From NCBI RefSeq assembly GCF_002086115.1, contig NZ_MVHJ01000003.1, forward strand, positions 248,001-312,000: a DNA stretch of 64,000 nt. The letters run 5' to 3'. The first letter of the stretch is position 1, and each line of letters begins with the position of its first letter. A program made the position numbers and the translations under genes. This document shows, piece after piece, positions 17,525-27,156 of this stretch. The notes below the pieces were generated by a model. The model was given only the letters and a program-made list of their open reading frames with translations. It searched no databases and was not told the DNA's origin. The stretch comes from Mycolicibacterium bacteremicum. Its GTDB lineage: Bacteria > Actinomycetota > Actinomycetes > Mycobacteriales > Mycobacteriaceae.

Positions 17525-18462
17525 GCCATTTACTGATCAGGCCCGCCACCGGCGCGGCCGGCCCACCGCCCCTGCGCCGCGGACGTCTGCGGTCCTTTTT
17601 CGCCGATCCCGGGCTGGTCGCCGGGTCCGCACTGGTCGCCTTCGTGGTACTCGCGGCCCTGGCCGCGCCGCTGATCGCCGCCATCGTGGGACACGGCCCC
17701 AATGAGCAGTTCCCGGACGTAACCCTGGACGCCGCAGGGCTACCCATCACCGGCGGCAACGGATTCCTGCTCGGCGCCGACGGCAGCGGTCGCGACGTCT
17801 TCATCCGCACCCTCTACGGCGCCCGGGTATCACTGGGCATCGGCATTCCCGCCACCACCATCGCCATGGTCGTCGGTGTGGTCGTCGGACTGATCGGTGG
17901 TTACTTCGGCGGCCGTATCGACGCGGTCCTCTCCGAGCTGACCAATATCGCGTTGGCCTTCCCATTCCTGGTGACCGCACTGAGCGTGGTCACCCTCAAC
18001 CGCGGTACCGCGGGCACCACACTGGTCGATCCGGTGGTGGTCGTGATCGGCGTCGTCGCGTTGTTCTCCTGGACCTATTTCGCCCGCCTGGTGCGCAATG
18101 CAGTGATCGAGATCAAGTCGAAACCGTTCGTGCTGGCCGCCATCGGTGCCGGCGCCTCGCATTGCCGGGTGATCATCCGGGAGATTCTGCCGAACATCGC
18201 GCCGACGGTCATCATCTACTGGGCCGTACAACTCCCGATCAACATCATCGCCGAGGCATCACTGTCCTATCTGGGAGTCGGCATCAAGGCGCCGACCCCG
18301 AGCTGGGGCACCATGATCGCCAACGCGCAGGATTCGGCGCTCTACCAACCGCAGCCGTTGATGCTCATCGCCCCGGCGGCGGCACTGTTCATCACGGTGC
18401 TGGGCTTCAACATCCTGAGCACTCGGCTGCGCAGTCGCTTCGACCCGGGATCGGTGGGCTGA
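17521..18462 (+). CDS. Peptide-type ABC transporter permease (DppC-like)
   Basis: 313 residues from GTG 17521, coupled to the ATPase gene. It has an N-terminal membrane segment, the DppC signature LLGADGSGRDVFIRTLYGARVSL at about residues 84-104, and five further hydrophobic segments. The EAA-type loop AAIGAGASHCRVIIREILPN lies at about 205-225. It forms the import channel with the next gene product. In most operons of this family DppB precedes DppC; here the order is reversed, which is common in actinobacterial variants. Confidence 0.88.
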   Translation: MSHLLIRPATGAAGPPPLRRGRLRSFFADPGLVAGSALVAFVVLAALAAPLIAAIVGHGPNEQFPDVTLDAAGLPITGGNGFLLGADGSGRDVFIRTLYGARVSLGIGIPATTIAMVVGVVVGLIGGYFGGRIDAVLSELTNIALAFPFLVTALSVVTLNRGTAGTTLVDPVVVVIGVVALFSWTYFARLVRNAVIEIKSKPFVLAAIGAGASHCRVIIREILPNIAPTVIIYWAVQLPINIIAEASLSYLGVGIKAPTPSWGTMIANAQDSALYQPQPLMLIAPAAALFITVLGFNILSTRLRSRFDPGSVG

Positions 18463-18463
18463 G

Positions 18464-19453
18464 GTGACCCGGACCCGATTCATCGGTTGGCGGCTGTCCC
18501 GAATGGGGTTGACCGTGTTCGCCGTCGTGCTCGTCACCTTCGGCCTGACCAAGGTCGCCTACCAGAATCCCGGCCGGATGCTGGCCCCGGAGAACGCCTC
18601 CGAGGAGACGGTCGACGCCATCACCAGGAGCCTGCACCTCGACGAGCCGTGGTACATCCAGCTGTGGCATTACGTGGTGAGTGGACCCGCCATCAAGGGC
18701 ACCCCCACCGGGTTGCTGAACTGGCCGCCCAGTCTCGGCTATTCGTACCGCGAGCAGCGTCCCGTCACCGGCTTGATCCTGGAGAAGCTGCCCGCCACCG
18801 TCAGCCTGGCCGTCGGCGCGCTGGTGGCCTGGATCCTGCTGTCGGTCCTGTTCGGGGTGTACGCCGCGCGCAAGCCCGGCGGCTGGTTCGACACCGTCAC
18901 GTCGGGAATCTCGTATCTGTTCCTGTCGATTCCCACCTTCGTCACCGGCGTCATCCTGCTGTTCGTGCTGTACTACCAGCTGTCGCTGGCCGGGGTGAAG
19001 TTCTTCCCCAGCGGTGGCTATGTGGCACTGACCGAGTCGCCGACCGAATGGGCGCGACATCTGTTGCTGCCATGGCTGACGCTGGTGATCGCCCAGGTCG
19101 GCCTCTTCCAGCGGGTCGTCCGCGCGTCGGTGCTGGAGGTCGCCGGCAAGGATTACATCCGGACGGCGCGGGCCAAGGGTGTCGGCCCGAACGGTGTGTA
19201 TTTCGACCATGCGCTCTCGGCCGCACTGAATCCCATCCTGACGCTCGGTGCCATCGAATTCGCCACCATCCTCGGCGGCGCCATCATCACCGAGCAGATC
19301 TTCGGTCTCGACGGGGTGGGCCGTCTTGCGGTCAGCGCTGCCAACAACGGCGATGCCCCCGTCGTCATCGGCTGCACCCTCCTGGGCGCCGTCATCTTCG
19401 TCGTGGCCACCTCGGTCGTCGACATCATCACCTACGCCCGCAGCGGCAAATAG
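18464..19453 (+). CDS. Peptide-type ABC transporter permease (DppB-like)
   Basis: 329 residues from GTG 18464, 1 nt after the DppC-like stop. It opens RFIGWRLSRMGLTVFAVVLVTF, an N-terminal membrane anchor. It has the periplasmic loop and the DppB C-terminal block (TARAKGVGPNGVYFDHALSAALNP at about 230-253, ITEQIFGLDGVGRL). It partners the upstream permease. No gap for a separate promoter exists. Confidence 0.88.
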   Translation: MTRTRFIGWRLSRMGLTVFAVVLVTFGLTKVAYQNPGRMLAPENASEETVDAITRSLHLDEPWYIQLWHYVVSGPAIKGTPTGLLNWPPSLGYSYREQRPVTGLILEKLPATVSLAVGALVAWILLSVLFGVYAARKPGGWFDTVTSGISYLFLSIPTFVTGVILLFVLYYQLSLAGVKFFPSGGYVALTESPTEWARHLLLPWLTLVIAQVGLFQRVVRASVLEVAGKDYIRTARAKGVGPNGVYFDHALSAALNPILTLGAIEFATILGGAIITEQIFGLDGVGRLAVSAANNGDAPVVIGCTLLGAVIFVVATSVVDIITYARSGK

Positions 19454-19465
19454 CAAGGAGCACAT

Positions 19466-21232
19466 ATGAAAACGTCGAAGCGGGCGCTGATCGCGCTCGC
19501 CGGCACCGCGGCGCTCATCCTGGCGGCGTGCGGCGGCAACCAGGAGTCGCAATCCCCGACCGACCCGACCGAGTTGTCGGGTGGCACGTTGAAGGTGGCC
19601 TCGGTCGGCGACGTCGATGCGCTGGACCCGTTGATCGCGTACTCCGCCGAATCGTGGCAGGTGATCCGCGCCACGACGCGTCAGCTGGTCACCTATGCCG
19701 GCAACAAGGAGAGCATCGGCAAGGACACCGAGGTGGTACCGGATCTGGCGGAAAGCTGGGATATCAGCCCCGACCGCAAGACGTACACCTTCCATCTGCG
19801 CGATGACATCAACTTCTCCGGCGCCAGCACCCGACCGATCACCGCGCAGGATTTCGTCTACGCCGTGAAGCGGTTCCCGGACCCCAACGCCCAGGTCAGT
19901 GCGATCACCTACTACAACGCGCTGTTCGAGGGGTTCACCGAGTACTCCGACGAGTTCGCCAAGGTGCCCACCGGTGATCTCGCCGCGGTGGACCAGTTCA
20001 TCAACACCCACGACATCAGCGGCCTCAAGGCGCTGGACGACAAGACGTTACAGCTGACGCTCACCCAACCGGCCAGCGATATCCTCGACATCCTGACGCT
20101 CAACTTCGTGACACCGCTGCCCCAGGAAGTGGTGTCGAAGTACTTCGCCGACAGTCTGGAATTCCGGAAGAACTACGCCTCCAGCGGACCGTACTTCATC
20201 GAGTCCTACGATCCTGGTAAGCAACTGACGCTGGCCAAGGTGCCGGGCTACAACGCCGAGGGCGATCCGCGGAAGGCCTACGCGGACAAGATCGTCTTCG
20301 ACACGACGGTGGCCTCCGCCGATGCCGCCTCTCAGCAGCTGCAGACCGGCACGGCCGATATCGGGCTGTACGTGCGCGCCTACCCCGCCAACGTCATCGC
20401 CCAGTACAAGCAGGCCGATCCGGATCATCTGCACAAGTCGGCCAGTGGATCGGCGATCTTCATCAGCTGGAACAACCCGGACGCACCGAAAACACCTGCC
20501 CAGGAGGCGTTCAAGGACCTGAGGGTGCGGCAGGCCTTCAATTACGCGCTGAACCGCGCCGATGTGGTGCGCGGACTGGGCGGGCCGGACTCGGCGATTC
20601 CCAGTAACGAGATCCTGACGTCGACCATCGTCGGTTACAACGACGAGAACCCCTACCCCACACCGGAGGACAAGGGTGACCCGGAGAAGGCCAAGGCTCT
20701 GCTCGCCGAGGCGGGCAAGTCGGATCTGACGGTCAACGTCGCCTATCGCACCACCCCGGAGTTCGAGAAGATCGCCACCTCGGTGCAGGCGGCGGCGGAG
20801 CGGGCCGGTATCACCGTGCGGTTGACCCCCATCCCGGGTGACGGCTGGGGTGCGTTCAGTTCCTTCCTGGCCGACGAGTCGAAGCTGGACCAGTGGGATC
20901 TGGCGATCACCAACTGGACCCCGGATTGGCAGGGCAACAGCGCCCGGATGACCCTCGGCGGCTGGCTGGATTCGGAGTTCGCCCCAGGGGGCACCTGGAA
21001 CGGCGTGACCTATGACAATCCCGCCCTCAACGCAGCGGTGACGCGGGCGTTCGCGGCCGAGGACCCCACGCCGGATTGGCAGGAAGCGAACCGGATCGCC
21101 ACCGAGGACCTGGCCTGGTTCCCGTTGATCGAGCGGGTCAAGTCGGTGCCCACCTCCGATCGGGTGACCAACTGGACGTGGCAGTCGCTGGGCAACAGCG
21201 GCGACATCACCAATATCGCGGTCACGGGCTGA
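19466..21232 (+). CDS. Peptide/nickel-type (SBP family 5) substrate-binding lipoprotein
   Basis: 588 residues. Signal peptide MKTSKRALIALAG with lipobox LAAC, Cys22 the lipidated residue. The mature protein has the family-5 pattern: GGTLKVASVGDVDALDPL, DLAESWDISPDRKTYTFHLR, LRVRQAFNYALNRADVV. AAGGAG precedes the ATG at good spacing. It gathers the ligand for the three upstream transporter genes, and its position last suits high, separately tuned expression. Size is typical for oligopeptide binders. A terminator hairpin follows. Confidence 0.9.
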   Translation: MKTSKRALIALAGTAALILAACGGNQESQSPTDPTELSGGTLKVASVGDVDALDPLIAYSAESWQVIRATTRQLVTYAGNKESIGKDTEVVPDLAESWDISPDRKTYTFHLRDDINFSGASTRPITAQDFVYAVKRFPDPNAQVSAITYYNALFEGFTEYSDEFAKVPTGDLAAVDQFINTHDISGLKALDDKTLQLTLTQPASDILDILTLNFVTPLPQEVVSKYFADSLEFRKNYASSGPYFIESYDPGKQLTLAKVPGYNAEGDPRKAYADKIVFDTTVASADAASQQLQTGTADIGLYVRAYPANVIAQYKQADPDHLHKSASGSAIFISWNNPDAPKTPAQEAFKDLRVRQAFNYALNRADVVRGLGGPDSAIPSNEILTSTIVGYNDENPYPTPEDKGDPEKAKALLAEAGKSDLTVNVAYRTTPEFEKIATSVQAAAERAGITVRLTPIPGDGWGAFSSFLADESKLDQWDLAITNWTPDWQGNSARMTLGGWLDSEFAPGGTWNGVTYDNPALNAAVTRAFAAEDPTPDWQEANRIATEDLAWFPLIERVKSVPTSDRVTNWTWQSLGNSGDITNIAVTG

Positions 21233-21240
21233 CCTACCCG

Positions 21241-21298
21241 CGAAACCCGCGTACCCGGGGCTGATTCGGCCGTGAGGCCCCCGGGTACGCGGGTTTCG
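21241..21298. terminator. Hairpin terminator after the peptide-type transporter operon
   Basis: A perfect 20-bp inverted repeat (21241-21260 with 21279-21298) with an 18-nt loop begins 8 nt after the binding-protein stop. It also faces the convergent methyltransferase gene, so it could act in both directions. Confidence 0.75.
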
Positions 21299-21317
21299 TC
21301 GCAGGTGGGCCGGGGTG

Positions 21318-21857
21318 TCAGCAGGGGCGACGCGCCAGCAGCCAGGCCTGGCCGTCGCCCTCCCCCGACGCAATCACATCGAGGCCGCCGAACGCCGAAC
21401 GCAGTTCACCGGCCGCGGCACGAAACCGACCGGGCTCGGCGCCGACCGCACTGAGCACACAGATCGCCAACAGCCCGCCCGGTGCCAACCGGGCCATCAT
21501 CGGGTTGTACAGGGTCGGGGCACGGAACTTGTGACACAGCAGCACCTGCACGAGATCACCCGGAGGTAGCCCGCCATCGAGATCGAACATGTCGAATCGT
21601 GCTGTGACGCCCGCTGTTCTGGCCAGCCGGCGAGCCGCGTCGATGGCGGTCGCCGATACGTCGACACCGTGTACGCGCAGCCCGCGCTGCGCCAGCCATA
21701 CCGAGGCCGCTCCGGTCCCGCAGGCGATCTCCAGGGCCGCACCCGAGCGGGGAAAGTGAGATCGGTATGCCGCGAACACCGCAGGCAGCCGTGGGGGCGC
21801 CGGCGTGGCCCGTCCGCCGTACACCGCATCCCAGCGGTCGCGGTCCTGCGCGCTCAC
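21318..21857 (-). CDS. Class I SAM-dependent methyltransferase
   Basis: 179 residues. Motif I is LEIACGTGAASVWLA (about 43-57), followed by the acidic end of strand 2 in VHGVDVSATAIDAA, and FDMFDLDGGLP. Small Rossmann-fold methyltransferase of the UbiE/tellurite-resistance type; the opening DRDRWDAVYGGR resembles the thiopurine/TehB-like group. Substrate unknown. It lies 60 nt downstream of the DszC-like gene on the same strand and may be its last operon member. ATG 21857 is the longest sensible start. Confidence 0.8.
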   Translation of the reverse strand: MSAQDRDRWDAVYGGRATPAPPRLPAVFAAYRSHFPRSGAALEIACGTGAASVWLAQRGLRVHGVDVSATAIDAARRLARTAGVTARFDMFDLDGGLPPGDLVQVLLCHKFRAPTLYNPMMARLAPGGLLAICVLSAVGAEPGRFRAAAGELRSAFGGLDVIASGEGDGQAWLLARRPC

Positions 21858-21917
21858 CGGCCCAGCCTATGCCCAGGCACCCATACGGGCCGAACGCATC
21901 GGCGGGGAGCGGACCGG

Positions 21918-23138
21918 CTAGTTGCCCTGCCCGCCCCGGCCGATCGCCGCCAGGTTCGAGACCGGGTCCTTGCCGTTGATCAGGTAGTCGCCCAGGATGC
22001 GCGCCTTGTACACCCGCGGGTTGTGCGAGGCCAGCGTCCGGGCGTTGCGCCAATGCCGGTCCAGTCCACGCTGTTCGGAGACACCGGAGGCACCGAGGGC
22101 GTCGAAGACGGCAGTGGTGGCCCGCAACGCGGCGGCGATGACCACCAGTTGGGCCTGCGTGACAGCCACCTCGGCGTCGACGAGGCGCTGCTTGGTGTTC
22201 GCGGCATCGGTGTGGATACGGTCCAGCGCCGCGCCGGCCTGCGACAGTGCGGCCTCGGCGGCGAAGGCGTCGGCCGACACCTCACCGATGACCGCCAGCA
22301 GCTGACCGTCGTCCGAGGGCACCGGAGCCAGGCCCTGCGGATAGTTGCGCTTGCGTCCGGTGAGCGCGGCCGACCCGTCGCGCAACGCCGCCCGGGTGAT
22401 TCCGGTCAGCACCGACAGCATCGCGGTCTGGTAGAAGTGCCCCTGGTACGGGAAGCGCTCGACGGCCGGGAATACGTCACCGGCCTCGGCACGGGCGTTG
22501 TCGTAGCGCGCCGTGCCACTGGCGGTGGTGCGCTGCCCGAAGCCATCCCAGTCGTCGACCAGGGTAACGCCCGGGTCGTCGGCTCGGACCAGTGCGGTCA
22601 GCAGCTCGCCGTCCTCGCCCCGGCCGAGCACATCGAGCCAGTCCGCGTACAGGCTGCCGGTGGCGTAGAACTTGGCGCCGGTGACGGCGTAGCCATCCCC
22701 GTCGATGGTCACCGTGGTGACCAGATTGGCCAACGTGACATTGTTCGCCTCGGTCCAGCCCCCGCCGACGAACTGACCGTCGAGGAACCGCTGGATCCAG
22801 ACATCGTTGGACTCCCAGACCGGCGCGTTGAGCCGGTCCTCCACGAAGGCGAGGTGGTTGCGCCAGATGTGGGCGACATTGGCGTCGGCGGTGCCGAGGT
22901 CGGCCAGCAGCAGGAAGACCTGTTGCAGCGACGCACCCCAGCCGCCGCGCGCCACGGGGATGCGTAGCCGGCCGAAACCGGCCTCGTTGAGCAGGGTGAC
23001 CTGCTCGTGCGGGAAGACCCGCGCGCGTTCGCGTTCCAGATTGCCCTCGGCGATCTTGGCGAACACCGGCTCGAAGTGTGCGCGCAGCTCGTCGAGGTCC
23101 GCGGTCGGGGCGGCCAAATAAGTGATGGCGGTGCTCAT
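21918..23138 (-). CDS. Acyl-CoA-dehydrogenase-fold monooxygenase (DszC/SfnB-like)
   Basis: 406 residues from ATG 23138. The fold is acyl-CoA dehydrogenase, but features such as RIPVARGGWGASLQQVFLLLADLGTAD, WTEANN and GAKFYATGSLYADWLDVLG fit the flavin-dependent desulfurisation branch (DszC, SfnB). These oxidise thiophenes or contribute to dimethyl-sulfone use with FMNH2 supplied by a reductase. It lies 10 nt after a GNAT gene in an APC permease-GNAT-DszC-like operon. The substrate and whether it oxygenates S or another atom cannot be told. Confidence 0.83.
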   Translation of the reverse strand: MSTAITYLAAPTADLDELRAHFEPVFAKIAEGNLERERARVFPHEQVTLLNEAGFGRLRIPVARGGWGASLQQVFLLLADLGTADANVAHIWRNHLAFVEDRLNAPVWESNDVWIQRFLDGQFVGGGWTEANNVTLANLVTTVTIDGDGYAVTGAKFYATGSLYADWLDVLGRGEDGELLTALVRADDPGVTLVDDWDGFGQRTTASGTARYDNARAEAGDVFPAVERFPYQGHFYQTAMLSVLTGITRAALRDGSAALTGRKRNYPQGLAPVPSDDGQLLAVIGEVSADAFAAEAALSQAGAALDRIHTDAANTKQRLVDAEVAVTQAQLVVIAAALRATTAVFDALGASGVSEQRGLDRHWRNARTLASHNPRVYKARILGDYLINGKDPVSNLAAIGRGGQGN

Positions 23139-23148
23139 GTCATTCCTG

Positions 23149-24117
23149 TCATGCGTCGATGCGGTAGGCGAACTGGTGCTCGACGGCCTGATAGCCGAGC
23201 CGTTCGTAGAGGACGTGGGCGTTGCTGCGGTTGTGGATGTCGGTTCCCAACGACGCCAGGTGCAGGCCGCGGCGCAGCGCTGCCAACCAGACCTTGCCCA
23301 ACAGGTACTCGGCGATACCGCGTTTGCGCTGATCGGCGCGTACGCCGATGTAGTCGGTGTGCGCGCTGCGCTCCTCGATTCCACCGGTGAGATGGCTGTA
23401 GGTCGAGCCCAGTACGTAGCCGACCACCCGACCGTCGTCGGTCACCGCCGCATTACTGAAATCGGGTGTGAACGAACGGCTTCGGATGTGATGAGCGAAG
23501 ACCTCCGGCGTCTTGCTCATATTGCCGAAGTGCTCCCGGAAGGTGTCGAACTGGAGTTGGCGCACCTGCTCACCCAGACCGCGCTCTATCACCTCGGGCC
23601 AGCTCAACAGTGTCAGACCGGTGATGGAGGCAGCCGACAGACGTTCGGCGTCCTCGTTGCCGAGCTCCTTGCGGGTGCGGATAAACTGACCCTCCTGCCG
23701 TGCACCGCGCCGGACCAGAACGTCGATGGCGGCCTGCTGATCGGCTCCGATGAAGGTCCGTAGATACGCTCCGGGAATTCCGACGGCCTCGGCCGCGAAC
23801 CGGTCGACGGTGTCGGAGACGACACCGTCGAGCACCACATCGGGGGTGGCCGGGTCGAAGACGAAGTCCGCGATGATCTCGGGTTCGGAACCGTGTGGTG
23901 TGTGCAGTACCGCGTAGCCACGCACCAGCCCGGACTCATCGCGCACCACCCGCACCCCGTGCGGGAACGCGCCGTCGAGCTGTTCGGCCACGTCGCGGGA
24001 GTCGGCGGCGAACTTGCGGCCGGCGATACCCGTTGTGGTGGCCAAAAAATCGGCGATCTGCGGGTGGTCGAGTGTGGTCGCCGGATGCACCGTCCACGCA
24101 TCGGTCACGATGGTCAC
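23149..24117 (-). CDS. Two-domain GNAT acetyltransferase
   Basis: 322 residues with two GNAT-like halves. The C-terminal half holds the acetyl-CoA loop (IGVRADQRKRGIAEYLL, about 256-272) and the closing helix LGTDIHNRSNAHVLYERLGY. The N-terminal half looks degenerate. Its start at 24117 overlaps the permease gene stop by 4 nt, so it is coupled to it, and it precedes a DszC-like enzyme by 10 nt. An acetyltransferase beside desulfurising enzymes also occurs at 14603, suggesting acetylation belongs to the pathway (inference). Confidence 0.82.
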   Translation of the reverse strand: MTIVTDAWTVHPATTLDHPQIADFLATTTGIAGRKFAADSRDVAEQLDGAFPHGVRVVRDESGLVRGYAVLHTPHGSEPEIIADFVFDPATPDVVLDGVVSDTVDRFAAEAVGIPGAYLRTFIGADQQAAIDVLVRRGARQEGQFIRTRKELGNEDAERLSAASITGLTLLSWPEVIERGLGEQVRQLQFDTFREHFGNMSKTPEVFAHHIRSRSFTPDFSNAAVTDDGRVVGYVLGSTYSHLTGGIEERSAHTDYIGVRADQRKRGIAEYLLGKVWLAALRRGLHLASLGTDIHNRSNAHVLYERLGYQAVEHQFAYRIDA

Positions 24118-25664
24118 GGCGCCACCGGTTCCTTGTCATGGCGGGCCTGCGGATCACCGTCGGTATCGGGATCCCCGCTGTCCTGATGCGCCAGCACATC
24201 GATGATGCCCGCGTCCACCAGTCGCTGTTGCTCGGCCTCCGACAGGGTCTGGATGCTACCCACCCGCCGGGCCACCGCCGGGTTGGTGGCCTTGAGGTAG
24301 AAGTACCAGAGCAGGCCGACCAACAGGATGCCGCCGAAGATGAACGGCAGGATGTTGAACGGGAACTCCGGTACCGGATAGAAGTTGCTGAAGATGACGT
24401 AGCCCAATGCCAGTGCGGCCGCGGCGGACACGATCAGCCGCAGCGGGGTGAGCGCCTTGATCTTGTAGAGCCAGATCGGCGTCGCGATGACCACCAGCAG
24501 GTAACTGACGAGGAAGCCCCAGGTCGCCACGTACCCGCCGTAGACCTCGAAGACCAGTCGGCCGGCCGAGCTGATGGTGGCCACCACCGCGAAGAGGAAT
24601 GCGAGCGCACCGATGAAAACGATTCCCGCCCAGGGGGTGCGATGCCGCGGATGCACCTTCGCGAACACCTTGGGCAGCGCACCTTCGTGAGCGAAGGTGA
24701 ACAGCGATCGGGCGGCCGCGGTGGTGACCGCGGTGACGAAGACGATGAACGCGACGGCGACCGCACCACTCATGACATGGTTGATCCACGGGACGCCGCT
24801 GGACTCGGCGAGTTGCGGCAACACCGCCTCGTCACCGTTGATGCCGTCGAAGAACAGCACCTGCGGGTAGGTCGCGATGATGTAGAGCACGCCGAGCAGC
24901 AGCACCACGCGCAGCAACGACCTGGCGATGGTCCGGTGGGCGTCCTTGGCTTCGGCGCCCAGCGATGCGACACTTTCGAATCCGGCGTAGGACCCCACCG
25001 CTGATACCGCCGCGATGAACGTCGCGCTGGTGCTCAGGTGTCCCAGATCCCACTGCTCCCAATCGATCCGCCAACCGTAGGTGGCGTAGGAGGCGACGAT
25101 GATCACCAGGATGGTGGCCACCGCGACGATCTCGAAGATCAGCTCGTACCGTGCCGCCAGGGACGCGCCCCGGTAGGGCAGGTAGACCCCGACTCCCACG
25201 ATCAGCACGACGAGGATCAGCTTGAACCAGACTGCCTGCGAACCGATTCCGAAGGATTCCAGGAAGGAGTCGAGGTAGAGCACACCACCGAGGGTGCCGG
25301 TGACGGCGAAGCCGATATAACCAACCAGCAGGCTGAAGCCGGCGGCGTACGCGAAGCCCGGACCCAGACCGTTACCGGTGTAGGTGCCCAACGATCCGGA
25401 GGACACCGTGCGCTTGGCCTGGAAGCTGATGGTCGTGGCGATGAGCACGACGATCACCAGACCGATGATGACGGCCCACGCTGCTCCCTTACCGGCGGCC
25501 AGGAAGAGCATGAACGGCACCGAGGCCACCGCGACGCTGGGTGCCGCGGCAGCCAGGCCCTGGGCGAAGACGCCCCAGAATCCGAGCGCGTCACGTTCGA
25601 GCCCGTGTCCTTCGGCCTGCTGTAGCGGTCGGCCCCCCAGCTCGACCCGGTCGGATATGGCCAT
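24114..25664 (-). CDS. APC-superfamily amino-acid permease
   Basis: 516 residues with about 12 membrane segments. The N-terminus FWGVFAQGLAAAAPSVAVAS matches the unwound first helix of APC transporters. A hydrophilic C-tail (LSEAEQQRLVDAGIIDVLAHQ) follows. ATG 25664 was chosen because GGAAGG lies 7 nt upstream; an in-frame ATG at 25709 has none. It probably imports an amino acid or S-containing amine for the coupled GNAT and DszC-like enzymes. Ligand unknown. Confidence 0.88.
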   Translation of the reverse strand: MAISDRVELGGRPLQQAEGHGLERDALGFWGVFAQGLAAAAPSVAVASVPFMLFLAAGKGAAWAVIIGLVIVVLIATTISFQAKRTVSSGSLGTYTGNGLGPGFAYAAGFSLLVGYIGFAVTGTLGGVLYLDSFLESFGIGSQAVWFKLILVVLIVGVGVYLPYRGASLAARYELIFEIVAVATILVIIVASYATYGWRIDWEQWDLGHLSTSATFIAAVSAVGSYAGFESVASLGAEAKDAHRTIARSLLRVVLLLGVLYIIATYPQVLFFDGINGDEAVLPQLAESSGVPWINHVMSGAVAVAFIVFVTAVTTAAARSLFTFAHEGALPKVFAKVHPRHRTPWAGIVFIGALAFLFAVVATISSAGRLVFEVYGGYVATWGFLVSYLLVVIATPIWLYKIKALTPLRLIVSAAAALALGYVIFSNFYPVPEFPFNILPFIFGGILLVGLLWYFYLKATNPAVARRVGSIQTLSEAEQQRLVDAGIIDVLAHQDSGDPDTDGDPQARHDKEPVAP

Positions 25665-25743
25665 GATGCCGCCTTCCTGCGCCGCGCGTCCCGAGATCAT
25701 CTGACGCACAGTCGTTTCAACGAGAGATTCAGATGAGGGAGAC

Positions 25744-25769
25744 GATGCCTGAGAACGGTCTCAGGCATC
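25744..25769 (-). terminator. Hairpin separating two minus-strand operons
   Basis: A perfect 11-bp stem (25744-25754 with 25759-25769) with a 4-nt loop overlaps the stop of the NtaA-like gene. It would end the 28478-25768 transcript before the permease operon, whose promoter must then lie in 25665-25743. Confidence 0.65.
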
Positions 25770-27156
25770 ACCCATCGGATCGGCGGGATTCTTTTACCAC
25801 CCGGAAACCGGCGCCCGGGTGGTCGTCGGGCAACAATGCCGAACGCCCGAACAGGCGCTGTCGCAGGGTGGTTGTCGCAGCGGCCTCGCGGGCTCGGCCG
25901 CGTCGGCGCAACTCCGGTATCAGATGGTCGGCCACATCGGCGAAGCTGCCGGGGGTGATGTGATAGCTGATGTTGAACCCGTCCACACCCGTCGCCTCGG
26001 CGTAGGACTCCAGATCGTCGGCGACGGTGACCGCCGAACCCACGAACAGATGGCCAGCGAAGCCGCCGAGTTGGCCGACATAGTCGCGCAGGGTGATCCG
26101 GTGTCGGTCGCCTGCGCTGTCGACGGCGGACAGGATGGACCGGCTGGCGTCCGTGTCGAACTCTTCGATGGGCCGGTCCACGCCGTATTCCGACCAGTCC
26201 ACGCCACTCAACGCCGAGAGCAGCACCAGGCCCGACTCCAGATCGTGGTATCGAGCGAGATCGGCCGCTTTGGCGCGGGCGGCCGAATCGGTGCTGTCGG
26301 TGACGATCTCGACCGAGGTGAGGAATTTGATGGATTCGGGGCGGCGGCCGTGGGCGACGGCACGGCGCCGGATGTCGGTGATGTTGGCGCGCAACACCTG
26401 CGGGCGCGGGTCACTGACGAAGACCAGTTCGGCATTGCGGGCTGCGAACTCGCGGCCTGCCGGCGAGGTTCCCGCCTGGAACAGCACCGGGGTGCGCTGG
26501 GGCGACGGTTCCACCAGGTGCGCTCCGGGCACACTGAAATATGTTCCCTCGTGACCGATGGCGTGCACCTTCGCCGGATCGGTGTAGACGCCGCTCGCCC
26601 GGTCACCCAGTACCGCGTCGTCCTCCCAGGATCCCTCCCACAGCTTGTAGGTGACGTCGAGGAATTCGGTTGCCATGGCATACCGCTCGTCATGCGGGAT
26701 CTGTCGGTCGCGGCCGATGATGTTGCGGGCGGCGCTGTCGAGCAGCGAGGTGACGATGTTCCACCCGATCCGCCCACCGGTCAGATGGTCCAACGTGCTG
26801 AACTTGCGCGCCAGCAGGTACGGGCTCTCATACGTCGTCGACACCGTGATGCCGAAACCCAGGTCGGTGGTGGCGGCCGCCATCGCCGAGACCGCCAGCA
26901 GCGGATCGGTGACCGGGGTCTGCACCCCGCGCCGCAGCGCGGCATCGGCGTCCCCACCGTAGACATCGAGTTGTCCGAGGGCGTCGGCAATGAACAACGC
27001 GTCGAATCCGCCGGCGTCGAGCAGTTCGGCCAGGGCCACCCAGTAACGGATGTCGGTGTAGCGCGACGTCTGGTCCGCCGGATGCCGCCACAGGCCGAAA
27101 TTGCCGTGTGAGGGCACCGACATGGTGAAGGCCGCCAGCACGAACGGGTCTGTCAT
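25768..27156 (-). CDS. NtaA/SoxA/DszA-family FMN-dependent monooxygenase
   Basis: 462 residues from ATG 27156, which overlaps the preceding gene's stop as ATGA. It is clearly paralogous to the gene at 12133: FGLWRHPADQTSRY, FIADALGQLDVYGG, GGRIGWNIVTSLLDSAARN and SPQRTPVLFQAG all have counterparts there. Luciferase-like flavin monooxygenase of the C-S/C-N cleaving group. It forms a two-gene operon with the monooxygenase starting at 28478. Specific substrate unknown; no reductase gene nearby. Confidence 0.85.
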   Translation of the reverse strand: MTDPFVLAAFTMSVPSHGNFGLWRHPADQTSRYTDIRYWVALAELLDAGGFDALFIADALGQLDVYGGDADAALRRGVQTPVTDPLLAVSAMAAATTDLGFGITVSTTYESPYLLARKFSTLDHLTGGRIGWNIVTSLLDSAARNIIGRDRQIPHDERYAMATEFLDVTYKLWEGSWEDDAVLGDRASGVYTDPAKVHAIGHEGTYFSVPGAHLVEPSPQRTPVLFQAGTSPAGREFAARNAELVFVSDPRPQVLRANITDIRRRAVAHGRRPESIKFLTSVEIVTDSTDSAARAKAADLARYHDLESGLVLLSALSGVDWSEYGVDRPIEEFDTDASRSILSAVDSAGDRHRITLRDYVGQLGGFAGHLFVGSAVTVADDLESYAEATGVDGFNISYHITPGSFADVADHLIPELRRRGRAREAAATTTLRQRLFGRSALLPDDHPGAGFRVVKESRRSDG